DNA of 64,000 nucleotides from Corynebacterium halotolerans YIM 70093 = DSM 44683 (GCF_000341345.1 NC_020302.1:786075-850074), one strand, 5' to 3'. Shown: positions 47,169-56,984, counted from the stretch's first letter. The notes: a model not told the origin generated them from the sequence alone. A program made the numbers and translations.

Positions 47169-50165
47169 TTGGCGACCGGCCTTTCTCAACCCTCCCCACC
47201 TATGAAACGCCCACCCCGCGTGCTCAGCTGGATCATCGGCATCATCGCCGTCCTAGTGATCGTCGCACCGATGTTCGTGGGCTTCTACACCGACTGGCTG
47301 TGGTTCGGCGAAGTCGACTTCCGTGGCGTGTTCACGAAGGTCGTGCTCACCAGAGTCGTCCTGTTCCTGATCTTCGGCCTGCTCGCGGGCCTCATCGTCT
47401 GGCTCGCGGGCTTCTTCACGTGGCGTAACCGCCCTGATGACCTCGCGAGCATGGACATGAACTCCCCGCTCCACCAGTACCGCCAGGTCGTGGAGCGATC
47501 CGTGAAGGCGCTGCTGATCGGCGTGCCTGTCGTCATCGGCCTGATCGCCGGTTTCATCGGTCAGAGCACGTGGCGCACCGTCATGCTCTTCCTCAACCGG
47601 GAGCCCTTCGGCGTCGACGATCCGCAGTTCGGCAATGACCTCGGCTTCTACGCCTTCTCCGTGCCCATGCTGCGACTGCTCGTGGACACCTTCTCCCTGC
47701 TGCTGATCATCGCGTTCCTCATCGCGCTGTTCGGCCACTACCTGCTCGGCAACATCCGTATCGGCAACCAGGCCATGGGAGTCAAGGGGCAGGTCGCCAG
47801 GGCGGCCCGCATCCAGCTGGCCGTCACCGCCGGTCTGTGGATGCTGCTGCGTGTTGCCAGCTACTGGCTCGACCGCTACGACCTGCTCTACTCGCAGCAG
47901 GACATCTTCACCGGCGCCAGCTACACGGACATCAACGCCGTTCTGCCGGCGAAAATCATCCTGATGGTCATCGCCGCGCTCGTGGCCGTGGCGTTCTTCT
48001 CCGCCGTGGTGCTCAAGGACCTGCGCATTCCCGGCCTGGCCGTGGTGCTCATGCTCGTCTCCTCGGTGGTCATCGGAACCGCCTGGCCGTTGCTGCTGGA
48101 GCGCTTCTCCGTCGCCCCGAACCGGGCGGCCAAGGAGTCCGAGTACATCTCCCGCAACATCGATTTCACCCGGTACGCCTATGGGCTGACCGACGAGAAC
48201 GTCGACTACCGCGAGAACTGGGGCGCCGAGGGGGCCTCGGACGAGGAGGTCGCCTCCGATGAGGCGACGATCTCCAATATCCGTCTCCTGGATCCGGACA
48301 TCCTTTCCCCGACGTTCACCCAGATGCAGCAGCTGCGTAACTTCTACGGCTTCCCGGAGACCCTGGCGGTGGACCGCTACGAGGTTGACGGCGAGATGCG
48401 CGACTTCGTCGTCGCCGCCCGCGAGATCGACCCGAACGCCCTGCAGGGCAACCAGGCCACGTGGATCAACCGTCACACCGTCTACACCCACGGCAACGGC
48501 TTCGTGGCCGCGCAGGCCAACACCGTCGACGAGGCGGCCCAGGACGCCGGCTCCACCCGTGGTGGTTTCCCGGTCTTCACGGTCTCTGACCTGCAGACCA
48601 ACGCCATCGCGGAGGAGGCCAACGGCGCTGAGGAGCTCGGCATCCAGGTCGATCAGCCGCGCATCTACTACGGTCCGGTCATCGCCTCGGCCGCCGACGG
48701 CGCGGACTACGCCATTGTCGGCGCCACCGGCAGCGGTCCGGTCGAGTACGACACGGACAACTCCTCCTACACCTACACCGGTGAGGGCGGCGTCGACATC
48801 GGAAACTGGTTCAACCGCACGGCCTTCGCGCTGAAGTACCAGGAGATGAACCTCCTCCTGTCCGACCGTGTCGGCGGCGATTCCAAGATCCTCTTCGACC
48901 GTGACCCGCGCCAGCGCGTGGAGAAGGTCGCCCCCTGGCTGACCACAGACTCCAAGACCTACCCGGCGGTGATCGACGGCCGCATCAAGTGGATCGTTGA
49001 CGGCTACACCACGCTGAGCAACCTGCCCTACTCCGAGCAGACCTCCCTGACGGACACCACGCAGGACGCCCTGAACCCGGACGGCACGAGCCAGCGCCTG
49101 ATCACCGACAACGTCGGCTACATCCGCAACTCCGTCAAGGCCACGGTCGACGCCTACGACGGCTCCGTGGAGCTCTACGCCTTCGATGAGGAGGATCCGG
49201 TCCTCAAGGCGTGGCAGGGAATCTTCCCCGGCACCGTGAACCCGAAGAGCGAGATCTCCGACGAGCTGCAGGAGCACCTGCGCTACCCGGAGGACATGTT
49301 CAAGGTCCAGCGAGAGCTGCTGACCCGTTACCACGTGTCCGATCCGCTGGTGTTCTACACCAACGACGCCTTCTGGTCCGTGCCCGGCGACCCGACGGCT
49401 CCGGAGGGCCGCCAGGAGCTCGCCCAGCCGCCGTACTACGTGGTCGCCTCCGACCCGGAGACCGCGGAGCCCAGCTTCCAGCTGATCACCCCGTTCCGTG
49501 GTCTGCAGCGAGAGTTCCTCTCCGCGCACATGTCCGTCAGCTCCGATCCGGAGGACTACGGCGAGATCACCGTCAGAGTCCTGCCGACGAATACCCAGAC
49601 CCAGGGTCCGAAGCAGGCCCAGGACGCCATGATGTCCTCGGACCAGGTCGCCCGTGACCGCACCCTGTGGGAGGGCACCAACGACCTGCACAACGGCAAC
49701 CTGCTGACCCTGCCGGTCGGTGGCGGCGAGATCCTCTACGTCGAGCCGATCTACTCGCAGCGCTCCAACCAGGCCTCGGCCTTCCCGAAGCTGCTGCGCG
49801 TGCTCGTGTCCTACAAGGGCCGCGTCGGCTACGCGCCGACCGTCTCCCAGGCGCTGTCACAGGTCGGCATCGACCCACGCGCCGCCCAGGACATCGACAT
49901 GGTCGACGAGGGCGACGTGGAGCAGCCGACCGAGACCCCGGAGGGCGAGCAGCCCGACGAGGCCGAGGAGACCACCCCGGCCACCCCGCCGGCCGGTGGC
50001 GCCGGTTCCGAGGGCGAGGCCATCCAGCGCATCAACGACGCCCTGAGTGACCTCGAGACCGCCCGGAACGGTTCCTTCGAGGAGTACGGCCGGGCTCTCG
50101 ACGCCCTGGACCGTGCCGTCGAGGAGTACCAGAACCTCACCGGTGAGGCTGCGCCGGTCGAGTAA
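47169..50165 (+). CDS. UPF0182 family large membrane protein
   Basis: A 998-residue member of UPF0182 (Rv3193c type). About seven membrane helices occupy the first 300 residues (for example LSWIIGIIAVLVIVAPMFVG, VVLFLIFGLLAGLIVWLAGF), and a large extracytoplasmic domain follows, ending in an acidic Pro/Glu-rich tail and a short coiled-coil-like segment (INDALSDLETARNGSFEEYG). Function unknown. The TTG at 47169 is preferred because AGGAG lies six bases upstream (47158-47162), whereas the ATG at 47202 has no site. A -10-like TATCAAT occurs at about 47144. Confidence 0.92.
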   Translation: MATGLSQPSPPMKRPPRVLSWIIGIIAVLVIVAPMFVGFYTDWLWFGEVDFRGVFTKVVLTRVVLFLIFGLLAGLIVWLAGFFTWRNRPDDLASMDMNSPLHQYRQVVERSVKALLIGVPVVIGLIAGFIGQSTWRTVMLFLNREPFGVDDPQFGNDLGFYAFSVPMLRLLVDTFSLLLIIAFLIALFGHYLLGNIRIGNQAMGVKGQVARAARIQLAVTAGLWMLLRVASYWLDRYDLLYSQQDIFTGASYTDINAVLPAKIILMVIAALVAVAFFSAVVLKDLRIPGLAVVLMLVSSVVIGTAWPLLLERFSVAPNRAAKESEYISRNIDFTRYAYGLTDENVDYRENWGAEGASDEEVASDEATISNIRLLDPDILSPTFTQMQQLRNFYGFPETLAVDRYEVDGEMRDFVVAAREIDPNALQGNQATWINRHTVYTHGNGFVAAQANTVDEAAQDAGSTRGGFPVFTVSDLQTNAIAEEANGAEELGIQVDQPRIYYGPVIASAADGADYAIVGATGSGPVEYDTDNSSYTYTGEGGVDIGNWFNRTAFALKYQEMNLLLSDRVGGDSKILFDRDPRQRVEKVAPWLTTDSKTYPAVIDGRIKWIVDGYTTLSNLPYSEQTSLTDTTQDALNPDGTSQRLITDNVGYIRNSVKATVDAYDGSVELYAFDEEDPVLKAWQGIFPGTVNPKSEISDELQEHLRYPEDMFKVQRELLTRYHVSDPLVFYTNDAFWSVPGDPTAPEGRQELAQPPYYVVASDPETAEPSFQLITPFRGLQREFLSAHMSVSSDPEDYGEITVRVLPTNTQTQGPKQAQDAMMSSDQVARDRTLWEGTNDLHNGNLLTLPVGGGEILYVEPIYSQRSNQASAFPKLLRVLVSYKGRVGYAPTVSQALSQVGIDPRAAQDIDMVDEGDVEQPTETPEGEQPDEAEETTPATPPAGGAGSEGEAIQRINDALSDLETARNGSFEEYGRALDALDRAVEEYQNLTGEAAPVE

Positions 50166-50177
50166 CCGCACCTGCGG

Positions 50178-50224
50178 AAGTGTCCGCCACCCGGCCCTGG
50201 TTGCCGGGTGGCGGACACTTTTGT
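50178..50224 (+). terminator. UPF0182 terminator
   Basis: A 17-bp perfect stem, AAGTGTCCGCCACCCGG (50178-50194) with 50204-50220, a 9-nt loop and then TTTG. Confidence 0.9.
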
Positions 50225-50271
50225 TCCCGAGGTGTTCCCGCGCGGGGCAGAAAGCGTACTGAGCTGGCGAT

Positions 50272-50300
50272 TTGGGTTAAAAAAGGCTCATGTGTATAGT
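50272..50300 (+). promoter_or_regulatory. Initiator tRNA promoter
   Basis: TTGGGT (50272-50277), a 17-base spacer and TATAGT (50295-50300), about 68 bases before the tRNA. Confidence 0.6.
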
Positions 50301-50367
50301 TACTCATGTCGCCGAGAGAGGTTGTTAAGCAGCCAGGAACGGCGAGGTGAGTTGGAAGATCACCCGA

Positions 50368-50444
50368 CGCGGGGTGGAGCAGCTCGGTAGCTCGCTGGGC
50401 TCATAACCCAGAGGTCGTAGGTTCGAATCCTGCCCCCGCTACCA
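50368..50444 (+). tRNA. Initiator tRNA-fMet (anticodon CAT)
   Basis: A 77-nt cloverleaf with CCA encoded. The anticodon CAT is at 50402-50404 in loop CTCATAA. Two initiator features are visible: the three G-C pairs in the anticodon stem (CTGGG/CCCAG) and no Watson-Crick pair at 1-72 (C1 and T72). The acceptor stem otherwise pairs GCGGGG with CCCCGC, and the T arm is GTAGG-TTCGAAT-CCTGC. A long ORF on the opposite strand across it is a shadow. Confidence 0.97.
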
Positions 50445-50450
50445 ACTTCC

Positions 50451-50488
50451 ACAAGGCCCCCGGACCATACGGTCCGGGGGCCTTGTTC
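50451..50488 (+). terminator. tRNA terminator
   Basis: ACAAGGCCCCCGGACC (50451-50466), a 4-nt loop ATAC, and the perfect complement (50471-50486), then TC. Confidence 0.85.
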
Positions 50489-50653
50489 ATGTATCCGCCC
50501 CCTTCCTCCGGTGCCCGGTCCTGGGACAGGAACCTGATTCGGCCATCCAGAGAGTTTCGGGGACGGAACTTCGGGGTTTTGGCGGGGAAACGACTGCGTG
50601 GGACGTAGCATGATGGACAGAGCATTCCGCAGCGCAGAGAAAGTGACCCGCCC

Positions 50654-51805
50654 ATGCGACTTCTGACCTCTCTCAGGAGGATCATCCCCGCCGCACTCCT
50701 GGGAGGTGCGCTCGTGGTCGGTGTGCCCGCGGCCACCGCCAGTGAACAGGCGCCCCTGATCGACTCCGCCGCCATCGTCGAGCAGGTGCGTGAGGATCTC
50801 GCCGGGGTGGGCATCGACACCGCTCCGGTCGACACCGCCGTGACCGACGCCGTCGACCGGGCGGTGGCATCGATCGTTCCGGAAGCGACCGCCGCGAACA
50901 CCACCGGGCCGGACAGCGCGGCTGCGGACACCCCGTACGCCCCCGCCACGAACCCGAATCCGCTCGGCCTCGGGCAGACGCCACCGGCGGCCGGGCAACC
51001 GGTCAGCCAGGAGACCGGGGCGCAGGCCGCGGAGGGGCAGGTCGCCCAGGTCTCCGATCCCAACTACCGCTGGCGTTCCGACCTGTCCTCGAAGCTGATG
51101 GCGGCCAACCCGACCGCGGACCACGTCCTCCACCGCGTGCCCGGCTCCTGGTTCGACGCCCCGCGCATCCCGGAGGAGTCCGTGCTCGCCCAGAACCAGG
51201 GCAAGTCCCTCTACGGGCCGGGCACCCCGCTGTACATCGGCGAGTCGAAGATGTGCACCCTCGGCGTGGTGGGCACCGACGCCCAGGGCCGCAAGGTCGG
51301 CCTGACGGCCGGCCACTGCGGCGAGCCGGGTGAGCTCGTCGCCTCCGCAGACTCCTGGCAGGTCGGACCGTCCGGCACGGTCGTGGCGTCGAATGCGGCC
51401 CACGACTACTCCGTCATCGAGTTCGGCTCCAACGCCGAGCTGACCCGCAGCTACAACGGCGTGACGGTCAACGAGGTCGGCGGCGCCCCCGTCACCCTGG
51501 GCCAGCAGCTGTGCAAGCAGGGCGTGGCCACCGGTTTCACCTGCGGCATCACCTGGGCCGGCGACGGGAACACCCAGCTCTCCCAGGTCTGCGCCTCGGT
51601 CGGCGATTCGGGCGGCCCCGTGCTCGCCGGTAACCGCCTGGTCGGCCTGGTCTCGGGCGGTTCGCTGCCGGACCCGAACCTGGCGTGCCGGACCCCGCTG
51701 CAGGGTGTGCTCTTCATGCCGACGGTGTCGACCAGCATCAACGCGGTGCTCGCCGATCTGGAGGCCTCGGGCGGGCCCGGCGCGGGCTTCGTCCTCGCGG
51801 AGTGA
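50654..51805 (+). CDS. Secreted trypsin-like serine protease (S1)
   Basis: A 383-residue exported protease. It has a signal peptide (RRIIPAALLGGALVVGVPAA, cleavage near ATA-SE), a long Ala/Pro-rich pro-region (to about residue 135) and a chymotrypsin-fold domain with the triad in VGLTAGHC (His), HDYSVIEF (Asp) and GDSGGPVL (Ser). Disulfide cysteines flank the His and Ser loops. The pro-region length suggests a zymogen like streptogrisins or related corynebacterial proteases. A possible ECF-type element (GGGAAAC near 50584) is too weak to call. It is bounded by two terminators, so it is monocistronic. Confidence 0.9.
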   Translation: MRLLTSLRRIIPAALLGGALVVGVPAATASEQAPLIDSAAIVEQVREDLAGVGIDTAPVDTAVTDAVDRAVASIVPEATAANTTGPDSAAADTPYAPATNPNPLGLGQTPPAAGQPVSQETGAQAAEGQVAQVSDPNYRWRSDLSSKLMAANPTADHVLHRVPGSWFDAPRIPEESVLAQNQGKSLYGPGTPLYIGESKMCTLGVVGTDAQGRKVGLTAGHCGEPGELVASADSWQVGPSGTVVASNAAHDYSVIEFGSNAELTRSYNGVTVNEVGGAPVTLGQQLCKQGVATGFTCGITWAGDGNTQLSQVCASVGDSGGPVLAGNRLVGLVSGGSLPDPNLACRTPLQGVLFMPTVSTSINAVLADLEASGGPGAGFVLAE

Positions 51806-51830
51806 CGCGGCCGATCAATGAGCACCGGAA

Positions 51831-51862
51831 AGACCCGGGAGGAACCACATCCTCCCGGGTCT
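51831..51862. terminator. Bidirectional terminator between protease and hisN
   Basis: AGACCCGGGAGGA (51831-51843) pairs with TCCTCCCGGGTCT (51850-51862), with GGAA/TTCC pairs outside. It serves the two convergent genes. Confidence 0.8.
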
Positions 51863-51875
51863 TCCGTATGCCGGT

Positions 51876-52658
51876 TCAGCGCAGGGCGTCAAGCACCGCG
51901 TCGTGCAGGATGCCGTTGGAGGCCACCGCGTCGCCGCCGTGCGGGCCGTCCTCGCCCGCCAGGGAGGTGAATCGGCCGCCGGCCTCGGACACCAGCACCG
52001 ACAGGGCGGCCAGGTCCCACAGGGAGACCTCGGGCTCCGCGGCGATGTCGACGGCGCCCTCGGCGACGAGGCAGTAGGAGAAGAAGTCGCCGTAGGCGCG
52101 CAGGCGCCATGCGGCGTCGGACAGCGAGATGAACTTCTCGCGCAGATCCCGCTCGAGCCAACCGGCCAGGGAGCTGAAGGAGATCGAGCTGTCGGCGAGC
52201 TCCGCGACCTCGGAGACCGCCAGGCGCTTCGGGGAACCGCCGTTGAAGGAACGCCACGCCCCGGACTCCTTCGCGGCGTACCAGCGGCGGGTGAGCGCCG
52301 GGGCGGAGACGACGCCGACGACGGGCTCGCCGTCGACGAGCAGGGCGATCAACGTGGCCCAGACGGGTACGCCCCGGACGAAATTCTTGGTGCCGTCGAT
52401 GGGGTCGATGACCCACTGGCGGCCGGAGTGGACGACGTCGCCGCCGAACTCCTCGCCGATGACCGCGTCGGAGGGGCGGGCGTCGGCGAGCTTCTCGCGC
52501 AACAGCTCCTCGCAGGCGAGGTCGGCGTCGGAGACGGGGGTCATGTCCGGTTTGGAGTTGACCTGCAGGTCGACAGCCTCGAACCGTTCGAGCGTCACCG
52601 AGTCGGCGAGGTCGGCGAGCTCGAGGGCGAAGGCAAGATCATCGGCATAAGTGCTCAT
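51876..52658 (-). CDS. hisN: Histidinol-phosphatase HisN
   Basis: Inositol-monophosphatase-fold enzyme that removes phosphate from histidinol-phosphate. The 260-residue product has the metal-site motifs: [35 protein letters not shown] and the C-terminal [20 protein letters not shown]. It closely resembles what I remember of C. glutamicum HisN, including [13 protein letters not shown]. The ATG at 52658 is 8 bases after TAGAAT (52667-52672, minus), so it may be leaderless. The adjacent gene is a paralogue. Confidence 0.93.
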   Translation of the reverse strand: MSTYADDLAFALELADLADSVTLERFEAVDLQVNSKPDMTPVSDADLACEELLREKLADARPSDAVIGEEFGGDVVHSGRQWVIDPIDGTKNFVRGVPVWATLIALLVDGEPVVGVVSAPALTRRWYAAKESGAWRSFNGGSPKRLAVSEVAELADSSISFSSLAGWLERDLREKFISLSDAAWRLRAYGDFFSYCLVAEGAVDIAAEPEVSLWDLAALSVLVSEAGGRFTSLAGEDGPHGGDAVASNGILHDAVLDALR

Positions 52659-52715
52659 GGGCACTCATTCTAGGGAAGTCGCCGGGGGCGGGGAGCCGGA
52701 ACGTCCGCGCAGGGC

Positions 52716-53558
52716 TCAGCCGAGCAGTTCCTCGACCTGTCCCACCGCCAGGGGGTTGCCTGCCACGCACCAGGTCACCCCGCCCGCGTCGACCTTGACG
52801 GCCCGGCCGCCGGCGCCCTCGACGAGCGCCTTGCCCGGCAGCCAGTCCCAGTCGGCCACGGAGTGCTGCATCCACAGCCCCAGCGAGCCGTCGGCCACCG
52901 AACCCAGGTCGACCGAGCCCGCGCCGAGCATCCGCAGGGTGGCGAACTGCGTGGTGACGCCGCGCCAGACCCTCCACACATCCTCGTCGGCGAGCCAGGA
53001 GGGGTGCAGGTAGGTGCCGATCGACAGCTGCGCGGTCGCGGTGTCGGTGAGGCGGTCGACGGCCATCCCGTCGCGGATGGTGGCGATCTCCGGGCCACCG
53101 AACCAGGTGTAACCCATGGCCGGGCGGTGCACCGCGCCGAAGACCAGCTTCTCCGGCTCCGCGGGTTCCCCCTCGACGAGCGCGAGGGCGGAGCACCAGT
53201 AGTCGGAGCCGGACGTGAAGTTGTAGGTGCCGTCGACCGGGTCGACGACCCAGGTGCGCCCCGATTTCGAGGGGCGGTCCGCGCCCTCCTCACCGACGAC
53301 GCCGTCCTCGGGGCGCAGCATCTCCAGCACTCCGGCGACGAAGGACTCGGCGGCGCGGTCGGCGTCGGTGACCACGTCGGAGACCGAGGTCTTGTAGTCC
53401 GTGGTCACGCCCTGCTCGCGCATCCGCCACGCCAGGCGGCCGGCGTTGTAGACGAGCGCCTGGGCGAGGCGCTCGTCGGGGTCGTCGGCGTGGGCGATGA
53501 CGAAGGTCTTCGTGATCGCGGCGATCATCTCGGTCAGGGAGGCGGCTGGATTGGTCAT
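52716..53558 (-). CDS. Inositol monophosphatase-family phosphatase
   Basis: A 280-residue second member of the IMPase family, with VVTDADRAAESFV, VVGEEGAD, VVDPVDGTYNFTSG and the C-terminal WDWLPGKALVEGAGG. The Asp pattern for metal binding is intact. Substrate could be inositol-1-phosphate (for phosphatidylinositol mannosides), histidinol phosphate or another sugar phosphate. The start at ATG 53558 (TNPAAS) is preferred; ATG 53567 adds three residues. It lies 57 bases upstream of hisN on the same strand. Confidence 0.9.
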   Translation of the reverse strand: MTNPAASLTEMIAAITKTFVIAHADDPDERLAQALVYNAGRLAWRMREQGVTTDYKTSVSDVVTDADRAAESFVAGVLEMLRPEDGVVGEEGADRPSKSGRTWVVDPVDGTYNFTSGSDYWCSALALVEGEPAEPEKLVFGAVHRPAMGYTWFGGPEIATIRDGMAVDRLTDTATAQLSIGTYLHPSWLADEDVWRVWRGVTTQFATLRMLGAGSVDLGSVADGSLGLWMQHSVADWDWLPGKALVEGAGGRAVKVDAGGVTWCVAGNPLAVGQVEELLG

Positions 53559-53620
53559 GGGCTCCATTGTGCCCTGCCGGAGAGGGGAGGGCCGGGCAAG
53601 GTACGGCTACTGTGATCCGG

Positions 53621-54106
53621 ATGAACATCGGTCAGTTACTCCTCCTCGCGGTCTTCCTCGGGCCGCCGGTGCTGATTCTGCTGGTCGCCATCCGGCGCGC
53701 ACCCCGCGGCCGGGAGTACGGGCGGCTGGGGGAGCGGGCCTGTGCGGGGTTGGGCGCGGCGTCGGCACTCGCGCTCATGGCCGCCTGGCTCGCGCCGGGC
53801 CTGTCGGCCGGGCGGGATCCCCACCAGTGGGAGGTGGCGGGAATGGCGGTGACGGGCGCGCTCGCCTGCGCGGTGCTGACCTGGTTCGCCCGCCACCCCC
53901 GGGCCGGCGGACTCAGCGTGGCGCTGGGCGGCCTCGTCGCCGCCACCGTGGCGTTCTGGGCGGGGGGCGGTGGTGTCGGACTCGACGGGTCAGTCGGGGG
54001 TCGGAATGGTCATCGTCATCGTGTGCGCGGGCCTCGGGCTGGGGCTGGTGGCGCTGATCACCGCCGCAGTGCGGGAACAGGTTGCCGGGTAGGTAAGATC
54101 GGCTGA
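53621..54106 (+). CDS. Small membrane protein, apparently frameshifted at a G6 run
   Basis: The ATG at 53621 opens a hydrophobic protein with helices [39 protein letters not shown] and [16 protein letters not shown], then [18 protein letters not shown]. After the G6 run at 53971-53976 the open frame turns into an Arg/Gly-rich tail ending at 54106. In the +1 frame the sequence continues as another helix, [20 protein letters not shown], ending REQVAG with a TAG at 54090-54092, just before prfB. Deleting one G restores that product. So the intact gene probably ends at 54092. No function known. Confidence 0.6.
   Translation: MNIGQLLLLAVFLGPPVLILLVAIRRAPRGREYGRLGERACAGLGAASALALMAAWLAPGLSAGRDPHQWEVAGMAVTGALACAVLTWFARHPRAGGLSVALGGLVAATVAFWAGGGGVGLDGSVGGRNGHRHRVRGPRAGAGGADHRRSAGTGCRVGKIG
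54094..54099 (+). promoter_or_regulatory. prfB -10, probable leaderless start
   Basis: TAAGAT lies 8 bases before the prfB ATG (54108). It overlaps the end of the preceding gene. Confidence 0.5.
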
Positions 54107-54107
54107 C

Positions 54108-55217
54108 ATGCGACCGGAAATCTCGTCAGATCTCGACGCCCTCGACGCCACCCTCACCACCATCGAGAAGGTGATGGACCCCGAGGAGATGGCCGCGCGC
54201 GTCCGGGAGCTCGAAGCCCAGGCCGCGGACCCGTCCCTGTGGGATGACCCGGACCACGCCCAGAAGGTCACCTCCGAGCTGTCCTCCGTGCAGGGCCGCC
54301 TGCGCAAGCTCAGCGACCTGCGCCAGCGCCTGTCCGACCTGCCCGTCATGTACGAGCTGGCCGAGGAGGAGGAAGGCGGCGAGGAGCTGGCCGAGGAGGA
54401 GCGCGCCGACCTGCGCGCCGAGATCGAGGCCCTCGAGGTCAAGACCATGCTCTCCGGCGACTACGACCCGCGTGAGGCGCTGATCAACATCCGCTCGGGC
54501 GCCGGGGGCGTCGACGCCGCCGACTGGGCCGAGATGCTCATGCGCATGTACACCCGCTGGGCCGAGAAGCACGGCCACAAGGTCGACGTCTACGACATCT
54601 CCTACGCCGAGGAGGCGGGCATCAAGTCCGCCACCTTCGTCGTCCACGGCGACTACATGTACGGCCAGCTCTCCGTCGAGCAGGGCGCCCACCGCCTGGT
54701 GCGCATCAGCCCCTTCGACAACCAGGGCCGCCGCCAGACCTCCTTCGCCGAGGTCGAGGTGCTGCCCGTCGTGGAGCAGACCGACCACATCGACGTCCCG
54801 GACAACGACGTCCGCGTCGACGTCTACCGCTCCTCCGGCCCCGGCGGCCAGTCGGTCAACACCACCGACTCCGCCGTCCGACTGACCCACATTCCCACCG
54901 GCATCGTGGTCACCTGTCAGAACGAGAAGTCCCAGATCCAGAACAAGGCCTCCGCCATGCGCGTGCTGCAGGCCAAGCTGCTGGAGAAGAAGCGCCTGGA
55001 GGAGCGCGCGGAGATGGACGCCCTGGGCGCCGGCGGCCACGCCTCCTGGGGCAACCAGATGCGCTCCTATGTCCTGCACCCGTACCAGATGGTCAAGGAT
55101 CTGCGCACCAACTTCGAGGTCAACGATCCCTCCAAGGTCCTCGACGGCGAGATCGACGGCTTCCTCGAGTCCGGCGTCCGCTGGCGTATGGCCCAGCAGC
55201 AGGAGGCGGAGGGCTAG
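54108..55217 (+). CDS. prfB: Peptide chain release factor 2
   Basis: Recognises UGA and UAA stop codons and triggers peptide release. The 369-residue protein has the stop-codon-reading SPF motif ([15 protein letters not shown]) and the catalytic GGQ in [16 protein letters not shown] near residue 245. The coding frame is continuous: there is no in-frame UGA and no programmed frameshift near codon 25, unlike E. coli prfB. It begins the prfB-ftsE-ftsX-smpB block common to actinobacteria. Confidence 0.97.
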   Translation: MRPEISSDLDALDATLTTIEKVMDPEEMAARVRELEAQAADPSLWDDPDHAQKVTSELSSVQGRLRKLSDLRQRLSDLPVMYELAEEEEGGEELAEEERADLRAEIEALEVKTMLSGDYDPREALINIRSGAGGVDAADWAEMLMRMYTRWAEKHGHKVDVYDISYAEEAGIKSATFVVHGDYMYGQLSVEQGAHRLVRISPFDNQGRRQTSFAEVEVLPVVEQTDHIDVPDNDVRVDVYRSSGPGGQSVNTTDSAVRLTHIPTGIVVTCQNEKSQIQNKASAMRVLQAKLLEKKRLEERAEMDALGAGGHASWGNQMRSYVLHPYQMVKDLRTNFEVNDPSKVLDGEIDGFLESGVRWRMAQQQEAEG

Positions 55218-55357
55218 CAACCTCCCGGGCGCAACCTGGGCCGGAACACATCCGGCATACATGCCGGTAGGAGCGTTTTCACCGCCTTTTCACAGCCCTC
55301 CCGCAGGCTCCCGCCGCCCGTTTCACCCGCCCCACCGGCTTGGGTACGGTGTGTGAG

Positions 55358-56047
55358 GTGATCACGTTTGACTCCGTCACGAAGGTCTACAAGACCTCGA
55401 CGCGGCCTGCCCTGGACAACATCTCCCTGAGCATCGACAAGGGCGAGTTCGTCTTCCTCATCGGTCCCTCGGGATCGGGTAAGTCCACGTTCCTGCAACT
55501 GCTCATCCGGGAGGAGAACCTCACGGAAGGCGCCCTCCACTTCGCGGACTTCCACGTCAACCAGCTGCGCGGCCGGCAGATCAATGAACTGCGCCAGCGC
55601 ATCGGCTACGTCTTCCAGGACTTCCGCCTGCTGCCGAAGCTCAGCGTCCACGACAACGTCGCCTTCGCCCTCGAGGTCATCGGCAAGAAGAAGCCCCAGA
55701 TCGCCAAGGCCGTCCCGGACGCCCTCGACCTGGTGGGCCTGGCCGGCAAGGCCGACCGCATGCCCAACGAGCTCTCCGGTGGCGAGCAGCAGCGGGTGGC
55801 CATCGCCCGCGCTTTCGTCAACCGCCCGTTGCTCCTGCTGGCGGACGAGCCGACGGGCAACCTCGACCCGGACACCGCCGACGGGATCATGTCCCTGCTG
55901 AACCGCATCAACCGCACCGGCACCACCGTCATCATGTCCACCCACAACGCACGCGCCGTCGACGACATGCGCCGGCGCGTCATCGAGCTCAACCTGGGCA
56001 GGCTGGTGCGCGACGACGCCCACGGCGTCTACGGAGAGTCCCGCTAG
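55358..56047 (+). CDS. ftsE: Cell division ATPase FtsE
   Basis: ATPase of the FtsEX complex, which activates cell-wall hydrolases at the septum. The 229 residues hold Walker [16 protein letters not shown], a Q loop [10 protein letters not shown], the ABC signature [16 protein letters not shown], Walker [13 protein letters not shown] and the switch His in [10 protein letters not shown]. The GTG at 55358 is 7 bases after TACGGT (55345-55350), pointing to a leaderless message, and gives the usual family length; an ORF opening at 55340 would start before the transcript. Confidence 0.95.
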   Translation: MITFDSVTKVYKTSTRPALDNISLSIDKGEFVFLIGPSGSGKSTFLQLLIREENLTEGALHFADFHVNQLRGRQINELRQRIGYVFQDFRLLPKLSVHDNVAFALEVIGKKKPQIAKAVPDALDLVGLAGKADRMPNELSGGEQQRVAIARAFVNRPLLLLADEPTGNLDPDTADGIMSLLNRINRTGTTVIMSTHNARAVDDMRRRVIELNLGRLVRDDAHGVYGESR

Positions 56048-56075
56048 CAACCGGCGGACGGAAAGGAACGACGGC

Positions 56076-56978
56076 ATGAAACTCGGATTCGTCCTCCGCG
56101 AGGCGGTGCGCGGCCTGGGCCGCAACATCACGATGACCATCGCGCTCGTCATCACGACCGCGATCTCGCTGGCGCTGCTGGCCACCGGCTTCCTGGTCAC
56201 CGGCATGGCCTCCGACACCCGCGACATCTACCTCGACCGCACCGAGGTGATGATCCAGTTCGACGAGGAGACCTCCGCCAGTGATCCGGACTGCTCCTCC
56301 GAGGCCTGCCTCGAGGTCCGCAACCTGCTGGAGGAGGCCGACGGCATCGACTCGGTGACCTACCGCTCGCGCGAGGAATCCTACGAGCGTTTCGTCGAGG
56401 TGTTCGCGGAGACCGACCCGCTGCTGGTCGCCGAGACCTCTCCGGACGCGCTGCCGGCGGCCCTGCACGTGCGCCTGTCCGACCCGCTCGACCCGTCGCC
56501 GCTCGACCCGGTCCGCGATCTTCCGCAGGTGGACACGGTCGTCGACCAGATCGAGGACGTCCGCGGCGCCACCGACAACCTCAATGCGGTGCGCAACGCC
56601 ACCTTCCTGGTGGCCGCCATCCAGACGGTCGCCGCGATCTTCCTCATCGCCAACATGGTCCAGATCGCCGCGTACAACCGCCGCGACGAGATCTCGATCA
56701 TGCGGATGGTCGGCGCCTCCCGCTGGTTCACGCAGGCACCGTTCGTCCTCGAGGCGGTGCTGGCCACCCTGGCCGGCGCGGTACTCGCCACGGTCGGCCT
56801 GTTCCTGGGCAAGGAGCTCGTCATCGACGACGCCCTGCACAGCCTCTACGCCTCCCGCGTCCTGGCGCCGGTGACCACCAACGACATCTGGGTCATCGCC
56901 CCGGTCGTGGCGGTCCTCGGTGTCGTGTTCTCGGCCGTCACCGCGCAGGTGGCGCTGCGGCTCCACGTGCGGAAGTAG
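56076..56978 (+). CDS. ftsX: Cell division permease FtsX
   Basis: Membrane partner of FtsE. The 300-residue protein has four helices: TM1 (ITMTIALVITTAISLALLAT), a large extracytoplasmic loop to about residue 170 with one Cys pair (DPDCSSEACLEV), then FLVAAIQTVAAIFLIANMVQ, the FtsX coupling helix DEISIMRMVGASRWFTQAPF, and two further helices. A GAAAGGAACG site precedes the ATG. It lies 28 bases after ftsE. Confidence 0.95.
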   Translation: MKLGFVLREAVRGLGRNITMTIALVITTAISLALLATGFLVTGMASDTRDIYLDRTEVMIQFDEETSASDPDCSSEACLEVRNLLEEADGIDSVTYRSREESYERFVEVFAETDPLLVAETSPDALPAALHVRLSDPLDPSPLDPVRDLPQVDTVVDQIEDVRGATDNLNAVRNATFLVAAIQTVAAIFLIANMVQIAAYNRRDEISIMRMVGASRWFTQAPFVLEAVLATLAGAVLATVGLFLGKELVIDDALHSLYASRVLAPVTTNDIWVIAPVVAVLGVVFSAVTAQVALRLHVRK

Positions 56979-56984
56979 TACGCC

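Noticed and set aside
50584..50612. SigE/SigH-type promoter GGGAAAC...GTAGC before the secreted protease.
   Set aside because: Only the -35 half fits; the -10 and spacing are too loose to support a call.
50360..51403. Minus-strand frame ending in a peptide with RIRTYDLWVMSPAS.
   Set aside because: That peptide is the reverse complement of the tRNA-fMet gene, a common false ORF.
54108..54200. Programmed frameshift in prfB.
   Set aside because: The frame is continuous with no in-frame TGA near codon 25.
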